Source: Diphasiastrum complanatum
Lineage: Eukaryota; Streptophyta; Lycopodiopsida; Lycopodiales; Lycopodiaceae
Direction of reading: 5' to 3'
Assembly (NCBI GenBank): GCA_029204225.1
Contig: CM055110.1
Location: forward strand, 38,864,015 to 38,928,014
DNA: 64,000 nt
The position numbers and the translations under genes are program-made. Under the pieces are notes generated by a model that had not been told where the DNA came from, did not search any database, and was given only the letters and a program-made list of their open reading frames with translations. Of the stretch, positions 12,145-24,011 are shown piece by piece (positions within the stretch are counted from its first letter, which is position 1; each line of letters begins with the position of its first letter).

Positions 12145-12551
12145 CATGGTGTTTAGGGTCTACCCTAATGGCACTCTACCTAATCTCATATCCGAGATCA
12201 TTTGATATGGATTGAGAGCTCATTTTGTACTTACTTTGAGAGATTATCAAGAGATGGTGATTTTGGCAAGTTTGCTCTTTAATGAGAAATTGATGAATGA
12301 TGAATGTGATATTTTTTGTGTCTAATGAATAGATCTGAATCTGAACAAAGTATTATACTTTCCACGTGTGTGAAAGGATGTGAAGATCAATTATTTCTAG
12401 TTTTATTGTGGTGTTCAAAAGCCTTTGCCAATTAGATGCAAAATAGGTTGAATTGTGTGTTAGTTTTCTATCTATTAGATATAAGTGAAACCTTTGATGC
12501 TTTTTCAAGGTTTCAGTATCCAAATGAGGTTCATAATCTTTGATTTTAACA
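12145..12551 (+). repeat. Probable LTR end of a truncated Copia copy
   Basis: There is no gene here. The sequence ends in ...TTTTAACA directly before a primer-binding site, so at least its right part should be LTR. The left end of the LTR was not identified. Confidence 0.4.
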
Positions 12552-12563
12552 TGGTATCAGAGC
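12552..12563 (+). other. Primer-binding site, initiator tRNA-Met type
   Basis: A perfect TGGTATCAGAGC, directly upstream of a short Copia remnant on the same strand. Confidence 0.75.
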
Positions 12564-12789
12564 CCAAATGCAACCATCAAGGCTCAAATACAAGGAAGAG
12601 AGAAGCAATTACAAGTTGATGATTGTTTAATTTCTATTGCCCTTATTACTACCTTAAGTTTGCTGATGTTTCTTCAAGTGTGAATGAAAATGTAGCAACA
12701 AAAGAGTGATTTGATGTAATGAAAAGTGAGGTGAGTACATGATGTATTCTTTGAGATACTTGTAAAATTACTGATCCTCCATCAAAGAT

Positions 12790-12960
12790 ACAAAATGTTA
12801 CTGTTTTCAAATGGGTCTTTAAGATCAAGCTTAAATAAGATGGTAGTGTGAACAATTATAAAACAAGACTAGTTGCCAAGGGATATGCTCAATTCAAGGG
12901 GATTGACTATGATGAAACACTTGATTTTGTCATAGTTTGTGGTGGTGATTTCATTAACTC
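12790..12960 (+). pseudogene. Short Copia reverse-transcriptase fragment
   Basis: Encodes KWVFKIKLK, a stop, then a block ending KTRLVAKGYAQFKGIDYDET, the conserved first block of Copia reverse transcriptase. It lies only about 230 bp after the primer-binding site, so gag, protease and integrase have been deleted from this copy. Sequence after 12960 is not recognisable as RT. Confidence 0.8.
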
Positions 12961-13144
12961 ACATGCTTTTAGTGATTTACTGCCTTTGCAGCATTTGTTA
13001 AAAAATGAGAATTTTCTTGGAACATGAAGTCGTACATCTATCTTCACCGACAATATCTCCAAAAAAATGGGATTGAAGTCAAACTATGTCTATTCTTTTC
13101 ACTTACTTGACCATAAATGAGACTCTATTTTGGCTAAATAACAA

Positions 13145-16100
13145 TCATTTGAAAGCATTGCAAGAATCAATTTCATTTAGAATTGCAATAATCAATTTGT
13201 ATTCAGAATTACAAGAATCAATTTCATCAGCGACAACATCTTGCAATTCATCTCCTCTTAGATGATTTTTATCATCACTCTCACTTTCAAAAATTATTTT
13301 ATCATCCTGACTATTAGAATTTCTATTCTCAACATCTATGAAAGTGGGTGCTTCAAGTATGGTTTGACGATTTATTATGTCTCTAGGTAGCTCAATCTCA
13401 TAGTTAAAATGAAGGTTTTTCATTTCATTCTCAACATTTGCACCCTCAAATACTCGTCGTGAACGTGGTTCAACTTGAGCTACAAACCACCATATCTTGT
13501 TTAGTCGATCTGGTTGAAAAAACACCTGCAAAAATCATTATTTTAGAACATATCGAAAACTCAAATACTGAAGTCACTTGCAATAAAATGAAAAACATTA
13601 TAGCATATCCACTTGGATCCGATTTTACGGTTGCATTTGGCCCTCTACAAACTACCTTGAACCATTTCACATCAAATAAAAAATAGTGTCTACTTTCACC
13701 GAATGATACATCATAAATATTTTGTATAGTTCCTACGTATTCTATATCACCTGAGATGGGATTCAGATCTCGCGCACTGCTTTGACTTTCTTGTTGGAAA
13801 GATGCTATTACACCACAATTGTGTGTGCGTCTCTTGTTATCAATCCTTTCAACACGAAAGTGAAAACCAAAAGCCCATATAGCATTATACATTTTGCACT
13901 GCCACATGACAAACATGAATCTCATAAATAATCACTGTGAATGAACATGGTATTTCAAAATGATTAAACAAGAATGTTCTAATAATAAAGTATCTAAAGA
14001 ATAATATTCCATTCGCATCCTCTTGCAAAGTCTCATTCTACGTTTGATATTTTTTGTCCCTCTTTTGTTGCTTTTTGTAGTGTGTCATGCATCCACTCTA
14101 TAGTGCATTGCTTGGGCAATGGCTCAAGATCATGTGAACTTGAGGCCATGTGTCTACCTCTATTCTGTCGTTGGCGCTTTCTAGACAAGTCCCTCTCTTT
14201 TTTTTTTTTTTCATATAGGTCTAACCATTTAGCCATAACTCCACAATTATAAAGCATGAATGTAGAAATTTTTTCTCGTTGGAAGCGTGCCAACCTATGG
14301 ATCTTTCCCATCCCTTGAGGTTTTTCACTAGTTACCTCTTCGGCTTCCTCATCACACCACAATAGTGGAGCAGATGGATGTAGCTGGTTCAAAATTTCAG
14401 TAACATAAAAGAGAGATTCATGTACTAACCATCCCTCTGACATGCTACCTTCAGGCCTTGTCTTTTAACGCACAAATTTTTTTAAGATTTTCATGTACCT
14501 TTCCATAAAGAACATTCACCTAAAAAGTCACAAATGGTTAAAAATAACTGTTTTATTTAATGAGTTCATGTATCAATTGATTTAGTTTAAATACACATGC
14601 AAAAGATAATTTATGCACTTATACCTAGTGTGCACTGGACCAGCAATAGAAACTTCTTCAACCAAGTGCTCCAATAAATGCACTTGTGAGTCAATGATGG
14701 AAGTCGGAAAATATCTCTCAAACATGCACACAATCTCCACCATATCCTCATGTCTCTTGCGAAGATCCAGCTCACGGATTTCTTTTGAACACATCCATCT
14801 GCAACATATTCAATCCATTTTATGTCTATTTTAATTTCCAATCACTAATTACTAAATAGAAAAATGCACCAAGTACATGTAAATACTTGACAATTATTGA
14901 TAGTTTGTATATGGTCTCACAAATATCTTTTGACAAGCACCCACGAATTGACAATGGATAGATGAATTGAATCATATTTAGCCAATCATGAGATTTGAGA
15001 CCTTGCAACTTTCCATCCACTATGAATGATGATCGTAGAAAATAGGCAAAACCAGTTGGTGTTCTAATGTCATGAATAATGGAGCGCACATGGTTAAGTT
15101 CCTCCTTACTGAATGCCCAAGGTACTTTTGGAGCATGATCTTCATACCATCGATTGGCTTTCCTTGAGATTCCTCTCATAGTATTCGCCAATCTTTCACG
15201 GACATCCTCTTTGGAGGCATCTCTCTCTCAACTCTTCCTCCAAAACCTCTTCTATGAGTGTCTCTGAATGGATGGCCTTCATGCAAGTATTTATGATGAT
15301 TTTCATAAACCACTTTTTTGAGACTAAAAGAGTATCTTCCCACAAGATTTGGCCCACACAAAAAACAATCAATTTTTCCAACCATTTGAAAGTCTGCCCA
15401 ACAAATGGATACTATCAATCACTATTAAAAAAAGTATATGTCAAAGAATAATTAAAGCCATTGTAGTATATCATGTAAATGTCAAGAATTACTAGTTGTA
15501 TGTAACTATAAACGAACTCCTATGTACACAAGATAGACATTGTTTGAATGACTACCTGAGCATTCACCTAATCCTGGATAGTCATGCATTGTCCACATTA
15601 CAATGGCATGTAGTGTAAACTCCCTCTCATGTAAGGCACGCGAAATGTCATATGCTTTTATCCCCTTCCACAAATCTTCCAACTCGTCAATAAGCGGCTC
15701 AAGATACACATCCATGTTCTTAACCTTGCGTTGGCCAAGAATTAAAAGTGCCAACATAATGTGTCCTTTTTTTGTACTCAACCAAGGAGGAATATTATAA
15801 TTTACCAAGCAAACAGGCCAAATGGACCACATAGTTGCTCGTACACCAAAGGGGTTCACACCATCTGTTGCAAGACCAAATCTCACATTTCTTGACTCAT
15901 TGACAAAGCTTGGATACTCTTTGTTGATGTGTTTCCATGCAGGTGAATCTGAAGGTACCCTCATCATCCCATCTATAGAGGTATGATGTGCATGCCAGTC
16001 CATAAGTTGTGCAAGAGATTTACAACAAAATAAACGTTGCAATCATGGAATTACTAGAAAATGTCATAAAACTTTGCACGGAATGGTTGCCCCTTGCAAA

Positions 16101-16258
16101 TCATCTCTATATCGAAGAGTATCACAAATGGGACATTTCTTGAGTGATTCGTACTTTCCTTGATATAAAATACAATCTTTTGGACATGCATGATATTGCT
16201 TGTAGTCCATCCCGATGTTAGTCAACATCTTTTGTGCCTCATCTCTTGTCTTAGGCAT
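13145..16258 (-). pseudogene. CACTA (En/Spm) transposon TNP2-type transposase remnant
   Basis: Reading downward from 16258, the blocks follow the order of plant TNP2 proteins. First is a zinc-ribbon-like piece with YHACPKDCILYQGKYESLKKCPIC (16064-16258). Next is the transposase core with MDWHAHHTSIDGMMRVPSDS, RFGLATDGVNPFG and LPPWLSTKKGHIML (15506-16042). A piece with FLCGPNLVGR and HPFRDTH follows (15176-15418), then GLKSHDWLNMIQFIYPLSIRG (14826-15191). Then come the FPTSIIDSQVHLLEHLVEE domain corresponding to DUF4218 (14582-14794), a Lys/Arg-rich tail segment (14033-14443), and the DUF4216-like C-terminal domain (13470-13925, ending near 13145 with FFQPDRLNKIWWFVAQVEPRSR). The gaps look like introns plus damage. 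Total length and order match a near-complete TNP2 gene, but stops and frameshifts make function unlikely. No CACTA terminal repeats were located. Confidence 0.9.
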
Positions 16259-16449
16259 GACATTCCCTTCTGGGAGAATTTTGTTTTAAAATAGTCTGTA
16301 TATGACAAAAGAAGTCATTGTGAAAAAAATATCACTCGATATCCAAATTGTAAATTTTGTTTCAAAACAAAAATGACAAGTAGATGAAAAAAAATTTACT
16401 CAAATAATGATGTGAGGCTTTGGTCACTCCATCTACATTTAGCTTGAAG

Positions 16450-17248
16450 ATTTAATAGAAGTAGAGAAGTCGCCAAACGAGATGTCTTTGCTCCAGGATA
16501 CAATGTGGTCTTTGATTCTTCTCACAATTTTCTTTCTTCTTTAGACAAACGTGCCTCCTTGCATGCGTTGCTCCTCTAAAGAACAAGCATTTGAATTCAA
16601 GCCATGTACTTGCATCCTCCATTGGTGACGACACAAAGCATGCCAATCACCCCAATTGTATTGAGGTCTTGCATATGGCATCAATGTCACAACACTATTT
16701 AAAGGGACCTCAATACTACTCAATGCAAAAAGGCCCAAACCAACCTCAGGAAAGTGTTCACTAGGCATGATCATGTACATTCAACCCCAATACGTAAATG
16801 GTGTTCCATTTAATGGTAATGGTGATTGGAGTGGCCAACACAAATATCTACTTCTAATAAAAGTTTTTACTAATGGTTGCAAGCTAGGTGGAAGAGGAAG
16901 GTCAGACAAAGAACCTAGAATGTCTTTTGACACATCAACAGTGCATAGTAATTTGCAATTATCTTTCAAACTAGTCATAATACGTCCAAGACGTGTTCTC
17001 TTTTTTAAAGGGGTGGTCAAGTTTGTGGAATCCACGTGGAGTATCGTGGAGGACTCATGTGCAACATCTAGGATAGGTGTGGTTAGGTGGTAAGAACGTT
17101 CTAGAGATTTGGAGACATGGATTGAATCACAAGGCATTGATGAACTAATTATATCATGAAACACACACACACAAATACATGCACGCACACACACACACCC
17201 ACCCACACCGACCCTAAACACACATGAAGAGAAAAACAGAGAGAACAT
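16450..17248 (-). pseudogene. SET-domain-like protein remnant
   Basis: Two consecutive minus-strand frames meet at 16780/16781 in the same phase, separated only by a stop. The first (from 17248) ends with LPLPPSLQPLVKTF...WPLQSPLPLNGTPFTYWG. The second continues with VGLGLFALSSIEVPLNSVVTLMP and NWGDWHALCRHQW. The G-x-GLFA...I pattern is like the start of SET-domain methyltransferases. I recall a repetitive plant family with this layout ending in an N-x-AGFINS and EELL-Y signature. Those later motifs are not intact here: the frame breaks near 16545 and only an HCILEQRHLVWRLL-like stretch follows. It lies immediately 5' of the CACTA transposase and could be a captured passenger. The SET assignment is tentative. 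Confidence 0.4.
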
Positions 17249-17453
17249 TATAGAGTGCTAATCAAAACTCCCGAACCACACGATTATATCCTACTCCAGA
17301 ATGTCACCACATGCTCCCTCCCTACGGCGTTTGGGCTTTTTTGTAGAACTCATCTTCCAACAAAAAACATTTGAATCACGTCTTTAATGGAAGAAAACAA
17401 GGGCTACAAGCCTTCCTAGAATCAGGAGTGTTGGTTACTTTTAGCTCTTTCAT

Positions 17454-17455
<2 letters not shown>

Positions 17456-17531
<76 letters not shown>
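17456..17531. repeat. (CT)n microsatellite, about 76 bp
   Basis: An uninterrupted CT dinucleotide run. It creates a spurious Ser/Leu reading frame. Confidence 0.98.
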
Positions 17532-17534
<3 letters not shown>

Positions 17535-17586
17535 TGTGAATGAGTCTATTATGGGTGATTGAATATGGAAATCAAGATTAACTACA

Positions 17587-17752
17587 TCTAATAATTCTAT
17601 TTTGGATTTTTTCTTTTAGAAGCAAGTGAGAGATTAACTTCATGTAATCATTCTATTTGGATTTTTTCTTTTAGAAGCAAGTGAGAGATTAATTTCATCT
17701 AAATATTCTATTTGGATTTTTTCTTTTAAAAGCAAGTGAGAGATTAACTTCA
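17587..17752. repeat. Tandem repeat, about 55 bp x 3
   Basis: Three copies of a unit built on TCTATTTGGATTTTTTCTTT, AGAAGCAAGTGAGAGATTAA and CTTCATCTAA, each with a few substitutions. It lies directly 5' of the Copia remnant and has no coding content. Confidence 0.85.
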
Positions 17753-17789
17753 AAGTATCGTAGCACTCATCCTATCGCTCAATATTTAG

Positions 17790-20286
17790 TGGCCAAACTA
17801 TACTTGAAGTGTCATAAGGGTCAAAGATTAAAGCATTTCCAAAAAAACACTTTAAAAAGTTTACCTCTCGATGTCAATTTCCATATTGACAATTGTGTGA
17901 TCAAGAAGGATGGTGAGATCCTTGCATGTCCAAGTCTTCAAAGGAGGATGATCACACAAGATGCACATTTCTTCTTTCTTTAAGGTTTATGGTGCATGAC
18001 TATTTCCTATTATACAAAGCATATGTTGAGATGGAGTTCTCATTGAAGATCAAAGTCATTCTTGATCTTGTTCATAGTGATCTGTGTGGACCAATACAAA
18101 CTAGGTCCATTAGTGGTTGTTACGATTTCATTACATTCATTGATGACTATAGTAGACATATCTGGATTTATTTCATAAGCAAGAAATTTGATGCTTTTGC
18201 CAAGTTTAGAGAGTTCAACGCTCTAGTTGAAAAACAAATAGGTTGTTATATTAAGACCCTCAGATCAGATGGTGGCGCTGAGTATTTTTCAACAGAGTTT
18301 ATAAATTTTTGCAAGGATCAGGGGATCAAGAAACAAACTACTGCACCCTATTCACCACAACAGAATGGAGTTGCAAAACGAAAAAATAGATCCATTGTGA
18401 AGATGGCTAGGGCAATGCTTAAGAGCAAGGGTTTGTCAAATACTTTTTGGGCAGAAGCATGCAACACAGCTACTCATATCTTGAATCGGTGTCCTACGAA
18501 GTCCGTGGAGGGTAAGACACCTTACGAAGCTTTTACTAGAAAGAAACCTAATGTTTCTCAGTTACGAGTATTTGGTTGTGCTGCTTACACTCATGTGCCT
18601 GATGAAAAATGAAAGAAGCTAGATGCAAAGGCTGTTAAATGTATTTTACTTAAGAGCCAAGGCATACAAGATGTATGACACAAATGCACAAAAGATCATG
18701 ATTTTCAAAGATGCTACTTTTGATGAGATGAGTCAAAATGACCAAATAAAATTGACAATTGATTTCTTTGATGATAAAGCTAAAGTATAGGTGAAGAAAG
18801 AAGTTGGTGTCGATATGGAAGAGCCAATGGAAAAAGACAGGGTTAATAATGAGACTCCTAGGAGAGTGCCTAAGTGGTACTTGTCAGTAACAAGTGATGG
18901 GAGATACTCCTGAATCAAGTGAGCAGGGAGAGCTTAGAAGATCAAGTAGAAATCGAAAACCTCCTGTAAGATTAGAGATGAATCTAGCCCTGATGGGCTC
19001 TGTGCTCAAGCTCAAGAACCAAAAACTTTTGATGAAGCAAAGGAGCACAAGGAGTGGCGTGCAGCTATGGAAATAGAAATGGAAGCCATATCAAAAAATA
19101 GGACATGGAATTTGGTTGAGCTACCTGATGGTAAGAAGCCTATCACTTGCAAATAGATTTATAAGATCAAATATGGAGCAGATGGGCAACTCAACAAGTA
19201 CAAAGCACGGTTGGTTGCAAGAGGATTTGAGCAACAAGAAGGTATTGATTTTGAAGAAACCTTCGCACCCGTAGCTAAGATGGTGACTATACGTTCTATC
19301 ATTGCTATTTCTGCTTTCTATGGTTGGAAGATCCAGCAAATGGACGTTAAATTTGTTTTTCTTAATGGAGTGCTGGATGAAGAGGTGTACTTAGTACAAC
19401 CTCAAGGATTTGTTGAGCCAGGAAGAGAGCATCTTGTTTGTAAGCTCAACAAAGCCATTTATGGATTTAGCAAGCACCACGGGCATGGTACTCTTGCATT
19501 GATGGACACTTCAATTGAAGGGGAATGGTAAAGAGTGATGTTGATCCTAATCTTTACATTCTAAGGCAAGATTCAGATATAGTGCTCATTGTCTTGTACG
19601 TGGATGATTTGATTATTACAGGAAGTAATGAGAGGTTAATTGATGAAATGAAATCAAATCTTTCCAATGCTTTTGACATGAGTGATCTAGGATTGATGCA
19701 CTACTGTCTTGGCATTGAAGTATGGCAAAAGGAAGACATGGTCTTTTATACACAAAACAAATATGCACGAGACTTGCTTTATAAGTTCAATATGCAGGAT
19801 TGTAAGCCTTTGAGTACACCTATGGATGTCAACATGAAGCTTACTGCATATAATGAATCTAAAAAAGTGGATACTTATTTATATAGACAGCTGGTGGGTA
19901 GTTTGATTTACTTGACACAGATGCAACCTAATATTTCTTATGCTATTGCTGTTGTTAGTCAATTTATGCAAGATCCTAGTCAAGCACATTGGAAGTCTGT
20001 TAAACGTATTCTCACGCTAATTGGGCAGGTAATATTGATGACAGAAGATCTACCAGTGGTCATACATTCAGTTATGGTACAGCTGCAATTTCATGGAGCC
20101 AAAAAGCAACCTACAGTAGCCTTATCATCAACGGAAGCTGAATATCGAGTACTCAGCAATGCTACACAAGAAGTGGTATGGTTACGAAGATTGCTTGTGG
20201 AGAGTATAATTGATGTCCTCCCTCCATTAGGTTGCAAAGGCCATAGACTTGTTAGCGTAAGGGAAATTACACTTGGAATGTCATGA
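17790..20286 (+). pseudogene. Copia retrotransposon pol remnant (integrase to RNase H)
   Basis: The gag-pre-integrase end (VNFHIDNCVIKKDGEILA) is at about 17870-17930. The integrase core in a single frame is at 17926-18612, with HSDLCGPIQT, FIDDYSRHIWIYF, LRSDGGAEYFS and PYSPQQNGVAKRKNR, so the D-D-E catalytic pattern is visible. A Ser/Arg linker is at 18890-19010. Reverse transcriptase blocks are at 19040-19470 (NKYKARLVARGFEQQEG, QMDVKFVFLNGVLDEEVYL) and 19525-20050 (LYVDDLIITGSN, the YVDD catalytic box, and YRQLVGSLIYLTQMQPNISYA). The RNase H end (KQPTVALSSTEAEYRVLSNA) is at 20090-20170. Stops at 18610 and 19156 and a frameshift near 19480 break it. The catalytic motifs are unusually well kept. 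No LTRs or gag were identified. Confidence 0.92.
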
Positions 20287-20319
20287 ACTTCACAGCGCAA
20301 TCCAAAGATATCCATAATT

Positions 20320-23231
20320 ATGGAGAAAAACATAAGAGTTGGAATTTTAGATGGCAGCGAATACATCTCTAACGAGATGTCCGACTACATGGCTGAAAAT
20401 GGTATTAGAATACAATTCACCACTTCCTATTCACCTCAACAGAACGTGATTGCAGAAAGGAAGAATCGAACTCTTCTCAACTCAGCCAGATCCATGCTAC
20501 ATCAAGCACAACTACTTGCAAAGTTCTAGACAGAAGCTACTGCCACAGCCTGTTATGTGCAGAACAGATTCAGCACCAAAGCCGTCAACAACAAGACTTC
20601 TTATGAAGTTTGGCATGGGCACAAGCCTAGTGTCTACCATTTAAAATTTGGTTGTATATGTTTTGTTCACATTCCTACACAACTTAGGAAGAAGCTGGAT
20701 CATAGGACAAACAAATGTATTTTCACTGGCTATCTTGATGAATATAAAGCTTATAAAGTTTATGATCCATCCACCAATGTAGTATTTTTCTCTAGGGATG
20801 TGATATTTCAAGAGCATACATACTATGACTTCAAACAACCATCAATAAACAATGCTATGTCATTTCATCCTATTTTATGTAGGATGGAGTCTTCCAACAT
20901 TGATGTTCTTTCTAAAGAACCTGCAGCTACAACTACAAAAGCCGAGTAGCCGATAGTACCTATCATCAGACCAGACCAAGCTAGCTCAATTAGATCTGAA
21001 AAAATTCAAGAAGAAACATCATCACATCGTGGTCAACCCAACGTCCGCAGATCCTCACAGACTCAGACAGTTCATGAGAGGTATGCACCTCAATCATTCT
21101 GGACTTCATCAAAAGAACCAGAGAGCCTAGCCGAAGCAATTAGCTCCAAGGATGCTATGAAGTGACAAGAAGCTACGGAAAGCAAGTACAACTCATTTTT
21201 TATGAATCAGACCTGGACACTAGTCGATGTGAAAATTGTCAACATTTCCTAGCTAGTTTGAGGCCTAAATTGGCTAAAATTGTAAATAGTTTTGGTTCTG
21301 GAGTTTCGCACGTGTGAACCAGGCCACAATGTTTTTATTTACTGTATTTTTTCAGTATGATGAAGTGTCAAACTTCATACCCTTCAAAATGAGACCATTT
21401 TGATGTATTTTGGTCATATAAGCCATTTTTAGCTATTTTTCCTATATAGGGAATATCTAGGGTCAAGTACCTTCTAGAGAGAGGAGAGAGAGTCATCTTC
21501 CTCATCCATAAATAGTAGGGAAGTCGTGGAGAACAGGTTGGAGAAACCTTTTGTATGCTTCATTGAGATCAATAGATCATTGTCATTGTTTCTTCCTCCA
21601 TTGAGAGCATTGTTGTGTGTATTGTCTTCAAGCTATTGTGTATGATCTTAGGTGCTTTCCAAAAGTGGTAGGCTGATGTATTATGGACTGTATAATGCTA
21701 TTTTGGGCCGCACTTGATGTTTATGGAAGTTTCCATTTGTGGTAAATGCTTTTTGATCAAGTTCTTTGCATTCTAGGTAGCATAGAATGTGTTGCCAATT
21801 CCTAGCTTATGTAGTTTGGAGTGCAAGCATTCAAGCCAATGATCTTGGAGTTTAGATCCACTTAGGATCTGTATTTTTCACAGTCGACTTCCCCACTCAC
21901 AAGAGAGTTATCGACAACAAGTGGATCTTCAAGAAGAAGATCAACTCTGATGGTTCCATTGCAAAATGGAAAGCACGGTTGGTGCTGGTGGCTAAAGGAT
22001 TCACTCAAGTCCAAGGAGTGGATTATCAAAAAAATTTCAGTCCTGTCATCAAGATGCAGTCAATCAGGACTTTGATTGCGTTAGCAACAGCGAAAAATGC
22101 ACCAAATGGATGTCAAAATATCATTTCTAAACGACAATGTCGAAGAGGAGCTGTATACCTCCAATCGGAAAGATTTGAAGTCAAAGGCCAAGAGCACAAA
22201 GTGTGCAAGCTACACAAAGCAATCTACGATCTGAAACAGGCCGCAAGAGCATGGTTTGATAGAATCAACTCTTATCTCATTCAATTAGGATTTGCAAACA
22301 ATTCAGTTGACTGTAATGTTTATTCAAAGCATATAGGCACCAATTTAGTTCACATAGCTCTTTACGTAGATGATGCATTTATTCTGTCTAATGACACTTC
22401 TGCACACTACTAAGAGTGATCTGTCAAAGGAATTTGACATAACTGATTTAGGAGCTGTTCATTCTTTGCTAGGAATTCACATTACTAGCGATAGACTTCA
22501 GAAGAAGATCTATCTTAGCCAGCAAGCATATCTAAAAGGCATTTTAGAAAAGTTTCATATGTCTGATTGCAAACCAATTGATACCCTAATGGATCCAAGT
22601 ATAGTATTGACTAAACCTTCTTGTGCTGAGACTAATAGTGAAGTACTCGACTTAGCGAAGTACTCTTATCATTCACTAATCGGATTTCTAATGTATGCAA
22701 TGCTATGTACTAGGTCAGATTTAGCATATACTGTTAGCACATTAAGTCAATTCATGTCTAATCCTAGAATCTCTCATTGGAAAGCATTAAAGAGAGTGAT
22801 GAGATATATTCAGGGAAGTTTATACCACATTTTATGTTATGATGAAAATGTTATGGACCCACTCATCCTGCGAGGCTACTCCGACTTAGATTGGGGAGGA
22901 ATAGTCTCTACCAGAAAATCTACCTCGAAGAAAGCGCAACTGATTTTTGCTTTCTTGAGTCCCACGAAATCGGTCCCCCTACCACCATTCTATATGACAA
23001 CTTGAGCTGTATTTCATTATCACTTAATCCCAGATTTCATGGCAAAACCAAGCACATAGAAATCTAGTATCATTTCATTTGGAAGAAAGTTTTCTCAGGG
23101 CAAGTGATCCTTCAATACTGCTCCACAATAGAAATGGTCGCAGACATCTTCAGAAAGCGCTTCCCAAGATCAAGCACCAAAAATTCTTCAACAAGTTGAA
23201 CCTGACGAAGATACCAAGGCACCAACCATGA
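20320..23231 (+). pseudogene. Second Copia pol remnant, interrupted by a solo LTR
   Basis: The integrase end comes first (RIQFTTSYSPQQN, AERKNRTLLNSARSML, 20400-20530), then its C-terminal region (TSYEVWHGHKPSVYHLKFGC, 20557-20949) and a linker. The RT start appears at about 21160-21227, ending in NQTWTLVD. The solo LTR follows, and RT resumes at 21883 with the equivalent of KWIFKKKINSDGSIAKWKAR. Further RT blocks are at 21979-22413 (VAKGFTQVQGVDY, LYVDDAFILSND with an intact YVDD) and 22400-23000 (DLGAVHSLLGIHI, LIGFLMYAMLCTRSDLAYT, the start of RNase H). Degenerate RNase H sequence follows to the polypurine tract at 23236. It begins abruptly inside integrase, 34 bp after the previous Copia remnant ends, so two truncated copies are joined here. 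Confidence 0.9.
21228..21882 (+). mobile_element. Solo LTR (655 bp) with perfect 5-bp target-site duplication
   Basis: The segment begins TGTGAAAA and ends TTTTCACA, an 8-bp terminal inverted match of the TG...CA type. It is flanked on both sides by GTCGA (21223-21227 and 21883-21887). It splits the reverse transcriptase frame of the host Copia copy, and removing it with one duplication rejoins the frame's conserved blocks. A solo LTR arises by recombination between the two LTRs of a full element. Strand was chosen by convention, as no internal region is left. Confidence 0.95.
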
Positions 23232-23243
23232 CCTTAAGGGGGA
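23232..23243 (+). other. Polypurine tract of the Copia copy
   Basis: TTAAGGGGGA lies just before TTGGAAATTAAGCC, the usual junction of polypurine tract and 3' LTR in plant Copia elements. Confidence 0.6.
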
Positions 23244-23960
23244 CTATTGGAAATTAAGCCCACAATTTTCTCCTTGGTGAATGACTGATTTCTATTTCAT
23301 GATTCTTCCTGCATGTTTATTGATCATTGATCTAGGGTCAGGTGAAACCCACTTTGGTTCTATGTCTGCTCATCTGATACCTACAGGATTCACAAACTTA
23401 GACAACCAATTTATTTGAAGAACGTCTACAACGGGCTTTCGGCTGATCTCCAGGAAAGGTAACCAATCCTGTCATAGTTTCAAAGTTCAAATGTCAAGTT
23501 TAATAACTTGAAGTCATTAAAGACTTGGCCATCTTCAACGACTTCCACAAAACTTGCATTTAGAACAAGTTTGCAGAAATACATTACTTTTTCAACAATC
23601 TGTAGAAATACATTATGTTTTCAATAGCTTCGGCTTTTTCACATTTCCCCAAAATGCGACACTTTCATAGTTCAAAAGCTTAACTGTTCTTAGCACACCT
23701 TCGGCTCTTTGCTAAAAATACGAAGAGAGAGAAATTTTCGAAGGTCGTCTACTTTCATGCGTTAAGCTGTTTTTTAGACATCGTCTTTTTAGGACACCTT
23801 CGGTCTCTTTGCGAAAAATGCGAAGAGAGAGAAAATCTCGAAAGCCATCTATTTTAATGTAAGACTTACAATGTGAAAGTATATTTCTATCAGCAACTGC
23901 CGTGTCCAACAAAATATCTCTACGCATGTAGAGGTGTTGCACTCTGGCTAGGTAATCTCC
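23244..23960 (+). repeat. Probable 3' LTR start with repeated CACCTTCGG motifs
   Basis: It follows the polypurine tract. Two related blocks of about 80 bp at about 23696-23770 and 23795-23860 share CACCTTCGG, CTTTGC, AAAAATRCGAAGAGAGAGAAA and a CATCTA/GTCTA ending. Similar CACCTTCGG/CGAAGGTG phrases recur elsewhere in the window, at 28855-28920 and 51370-51800. The right edge of the LTR is not defined; the cassette gene B copy starts soon after. Confidence 0.45.
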
Positions 23961-24011
23961 GTTGCAATCGACTTTGAATTCGTGAATTCTTCCTCTCCAA
24001 TGGTGCTCTTT

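Noticed and set aside
16781-17093. Plus-strand frame of 108 codons over the SET-like region
   Set aside because: It is antisense to the better supported minus-strand frame and has no recognisable motif.
17371-17562. Ser/Leu-repeat reading frame
   Set aside because: It is simply a translation of the (CT)n microsatellite.
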